From contig SKPV01000221.1 in NCBI GenBank assembly GCA_007119345.1, positions 1 through 21,596 on the forward strand: a stretch of DNA of 21,596 bases, in the 5' to 3' direction. This document shows positions 19,522 through 21,596 of the stretch, in pieces; positions within the stretch are counted from its first letter, which is position 1, and the number at the start of each line of letters is the position of its first letter. A program made the position numbers and the translations under genes. The notes beneath the pieces are model-generated. The model was given only the letters and a program-made list of their open reading frames with translations. It was not told the DNA's origin and ran no database searches. Source of the DNA: Halovivax sp. (lineage in GTDB: Archaea > Halobacteriota > Halobacteria > Halobacteriales > Natrialbaceae).

Positions 19522-21596
19522 TCACCCGCGACGCCGGATCGCGAGCAACCCCGCCAGTCCGACCAGCGCGACCGCGGCGCCGACGCCGGCGACGGTCGGG
19601 GTCGAGGCGATCGCGGCCTCCGCGCGGACGACGTACCCCGCGACCGTCCCGACCCCGACGACGGTCGACTCGTCGCCGGCGGACACTTCGTTGCGCCCCT
19701 CCCGCTCGAAGGCGACGGTCACGTCGAACGTCTCCGTCTCCCCGGGGCCGAGCGAGACCGTCCGCTCGTCGACGGTGCCGTCAGGAGTCGAGACGACCAC
19801 GTCGGCCTCGGACGGGCGATCCTCCTCGCCGGTCACGGTGACGGTCGCGGTGACCTCCTCGCCGACGTCGACGGCGCGCGGACTCACCGAGACGTCGGTG
19901 ACGGTCGCCGCCGCGGGCTCGCGCACCTCGACCGTGCGGTGCTCCTCGCCGATCCGCAGCTCGTAGGTGCCGGCATCCTCGGGCGTCCACTCGAGGCGCT
20001 CGCTCGTCCGCTCGCCGGCGGCGAGTTCGCCGCCGCGCTCGTCGACGACGTCGCCGTCGACCCGGAGGATCGCGTCGTAGGTCCCCGTCCGGTCGTCGAC
20101 GTTCTCGATCGAGACGGGGATCGACGCGGTCTCGCCCGGGACGAGTTCGTCCGGGCTCTCGATCTCGCCGACGCGGTACTCGCCCGTCACCTCGATCGCG
20201 TCGTCGTCGAACGCGTACGCGAAGGCGGTCGCCTCGCCGCCGAACGCCTCCCGGTGTTCGCTCGCGCTCCAGGTGTCGGGAATCGCCTCGGTCTCGACGT
20301 AGCGCTCGGCGATCGCCCGCGCGTCGGCGCCGCCGGCGCGCTTGACGCTCTCGAGGAACGTCGCGTGCTCGATCGGGTGGTCGGCGCGGTTCAGGTCCCG
20401 GAAGACGGTCGCGAGCGTCCGATCGCCGTCGGTCGCGAGCCTGATCTCGCGGTCGATCGCGGCCAGGGCGAGCGGTCCGCGGGCGTAATCGGTCTCGGGG
20501 TGGCCCCAGCTGTCGGGCTCGGCGAGGACGCCCTCGTCGTAGGGCGAGCGCTGCCCTCGTTCGAGGACCGCGCGGAAGTCGTCGTGGGAAATCAGCTCCT
20601 GCTCCAGTGCGAGCAGGGTCCCGTAGTAGTCGGCTTGCCCCTCGACGAGCCACCTCGTCTCGTCGGTCGTGCCGTCGGGGACGCCGGCGAACGGCTGCCG
20701 GGAGTGAACGTACTCGTGGAGCCAGACGTTGGGGGCGTCGTCGAGGCGCGCGTCGGCCCGCACCCACGCGTCGTCCGCGCCGTACTGCAGGCCCGCCGCC
20801 CGCCACTCGACGTCGTCGGTCGGCGCCGCGACCACGAAGAACCCGTCGTTCGTCGCGCCGATCGCCAGCCCGGCCTCGGCCGCGGCGAGCGCGTCGAGGA
20901 CGTCGTCGGGCGACTCGACCAGATCCGCCGCCTCGGGGACGACCAGCCGGTGGGTCTCCTCGCCCGCCCCGGCGACGTGCTCGTCGACCTCGCCGAAGAC
21001 GGCGATGGTCTCGCCGACCGCACCCGGCCCGTCGACGGCGGCGGATCGCTCGACCGAGATCGACGCGCCGCGCTCGTGCGTCCAGGCGAGGTCGAGCTGC
21101 GGGACGGCGACGATGCCCCACTCGCCGGTCTCGACGAAGTCGTAGCCCTCGTCGGCGGCCGCCGCCGGAAGCCCGCCGCCCTCGACTGGGACGGAGGCGG
21201 CGTCGGTCGACGGGGCCCTCGCCGCGTGACCGCCATCGTCGCGGCGTTCGTCGGCGTCCAGACGGAACGTCACCGACGGTTCCGCCGTCGCGCCCGTCCA
21301 CTCGTAGGTCGAGCCGCCCGCCGATTCGAACCCGTCGGCGCCCTCGACGTCGGCCTCCGGCGGAAGTTCGACCTCGAGGCGTTCCACCGCGTCCGGCACG
21401 ACGAACCGCGCCTCGGTCTGGAACTCGCCGGGCTCGTCCGGGAGCTGGCCCAGCGCCAGCCGCTGCTCGATGACCTCCTCGTCGGTCCTGCCGGTCGTCG
21501 ACGCGACGGCACCCTCCGCGGGGGTCGCGTCGGCGACCGTCGGCGCGGTTCCGCCGGCCGCGTCCGGAGCGTGACCGGCCGGCGGGGCGCCGGCGG
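19522..21596 (-). CDS. Surface-anchored HExxH metallopeptidase-like protein (N-terminus outside window)
   Basis: The frame is open to the window edge (codons in frame up to base 21594), so at least 65 residues precede the first in-frame GTG at 21399. Coding-like sequence upstream (TDEEVIEQRLALGQLPDEP) shows the real start is beyond the edge. At 20704-20718 it encodes HEYVH. After a further 20 residues comes Glu in WLVEGQADYYG (Glu codon 20641-20643), a gluzincin layout (HExxH plus downstream Glu) similar to M61/M1 relatives. Two Ig/CARDB-like beta modules follow, then a C-terminal hydrophobic helix and RRRG tail (19525-19600 region). It is probably exported and membrane-anchored, acting outside the cell on unknown substrates. 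Zinc ligands look intact. Residues just before the helix are Thr/Ser-poor compared with typical PGF-CTERM proteins. Confidence 0.85.
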   Translation of the reverse strand, partial: AGAPPAGHAPDAAGGTAPTVADATPAEGAVASTTGRTDEEVIEQRLALGQLPDEPGEFQTEARFVVPDAVERLEVELPPEADVEGADGFESAGGSTYEWTGATAEPSVTFRLDADERRDDGGHAARAPSTDAASVPVEGGGLPAAAADEGYDFVETGEWGIVAVPQLDLAWTHERGASISVERSAAVDGPGAVGETIAVFGEVDEHVAGAGEETHRLVVPEAADLVESPDDVLDALAAAEAGLAIGATNDGFFVVAAPTDDVEWRAAGLQYGADDAWVRADARLDDAPNVWLHEYVHSRQPFAGVPDGTTDETRWLVEGQADYYGTLLALEQELISHDDFRAVLERGQRSPYDEGVLAEPDSWGHPETDYARGPLALAAIDREIRLATDGDRTLATVFRDLNRADHPIEHATFLESVKRAGGADARAIAERYVETEAIPDTWSASEHREAFGGEATAFAYAFDDDAIEVTGEYRVGEIESPDELVPGETASIPVSIENVDDRTGTYDAILRVDGDVVDERGGELAAGERTSERLEWTPEDAGTYELRIGEEHRTVEVREPAAATVTDVSVSPRAVDVGEEVTATVTVTGEEDRPSEADVVVSTPDGTVDERTVSLGPGETETFDVTVAFEREGRNEVSAGDESTVVGVGTVAGYVVRAEAAIASTPTVAGVGAAVALVGLAGLLAIRRRG

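Overview
The window is high-GC DNA (about two thirds G+C by eye) coding for strongly acidic, Asp/Glu-rich proteins. Several start codons sit about 25-30 nt below a TATA-like box with no Shine-Dalgarno sequence, which fits leaderless transcription. Lipoproteins have twin-arginine-like N-termini with a lipobox. Together with a Sjogren-autoantigen zinc-ribbon protein, archaeal-type PRPP synthetase and archaeal-type GlmM, this points to a chromosome segment of a halophilic archaeon (class Halobacteria). I cannot fix the genus.

Layout. 1-1700 (+): the end of an MFS transporter, an 18-bp tandem repeat, a TIGR00725/LOG-like nucleotide-binding protein and a GNAT acetyltransferase. 1871-2599 (-): a lipoprotein. 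3004-3744 (+): the autoantigen-type zinc-ribbon protein. 3776-4744 (-): an aminoglycoside-phosphotransferase-fold protein with a non-canonical catalytic loop. 5195-7789 (+): hisI, a coiled-coil protein 2 nt downstream of it, and two paralogous universal stress proteins. 7887-12606 (-): an iron-themed block made of an IucA/IucC siderophore synthetase, a small FAD protein that resembles thioredoxin reductase without its NADPH/CxxC domain, and a FetA/FetB-type (UPF0014) ABC pair. 12776-14664 (-): a four-helix membrane protein and an orphan DNA methyltransferase-like protein. 15151-16509 (-): glmM. 16758-19396 (+): a beta-propeller-like protein, an acidic lipoprotein and PRPP synthetase. 19522 to the window end (-): a secreted, membrane-anchored HExxH metallopeptidase whose N-terminus lies outside the window.

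Most genes are core metabolism or haloarchaeal accessory genes in short transcription units. I see no rRNA, tRNA, transposase, integrase or CRISPR array.

The most unusual content is non-coding. Three intergenic regions (2712-2962, 5054-5153, 18338-18486) carry a family of short hairpins. Their stems differ in sequence, but the 11-nt apical segment follows the pattern TC-NN-TNC-N'N'-TC, and the inner NN/N'N' pair co-varies. Each cluster ends 41-46 nt before the start codon of the next plus-strand gene, just upstream of its core promoter. Separately, several intergenic spacers carry different short tandem repeats (18 bp x5, 21 bp x3, 25 bp x3, 14 bp x2.4, and a 19-bp direct repeat).
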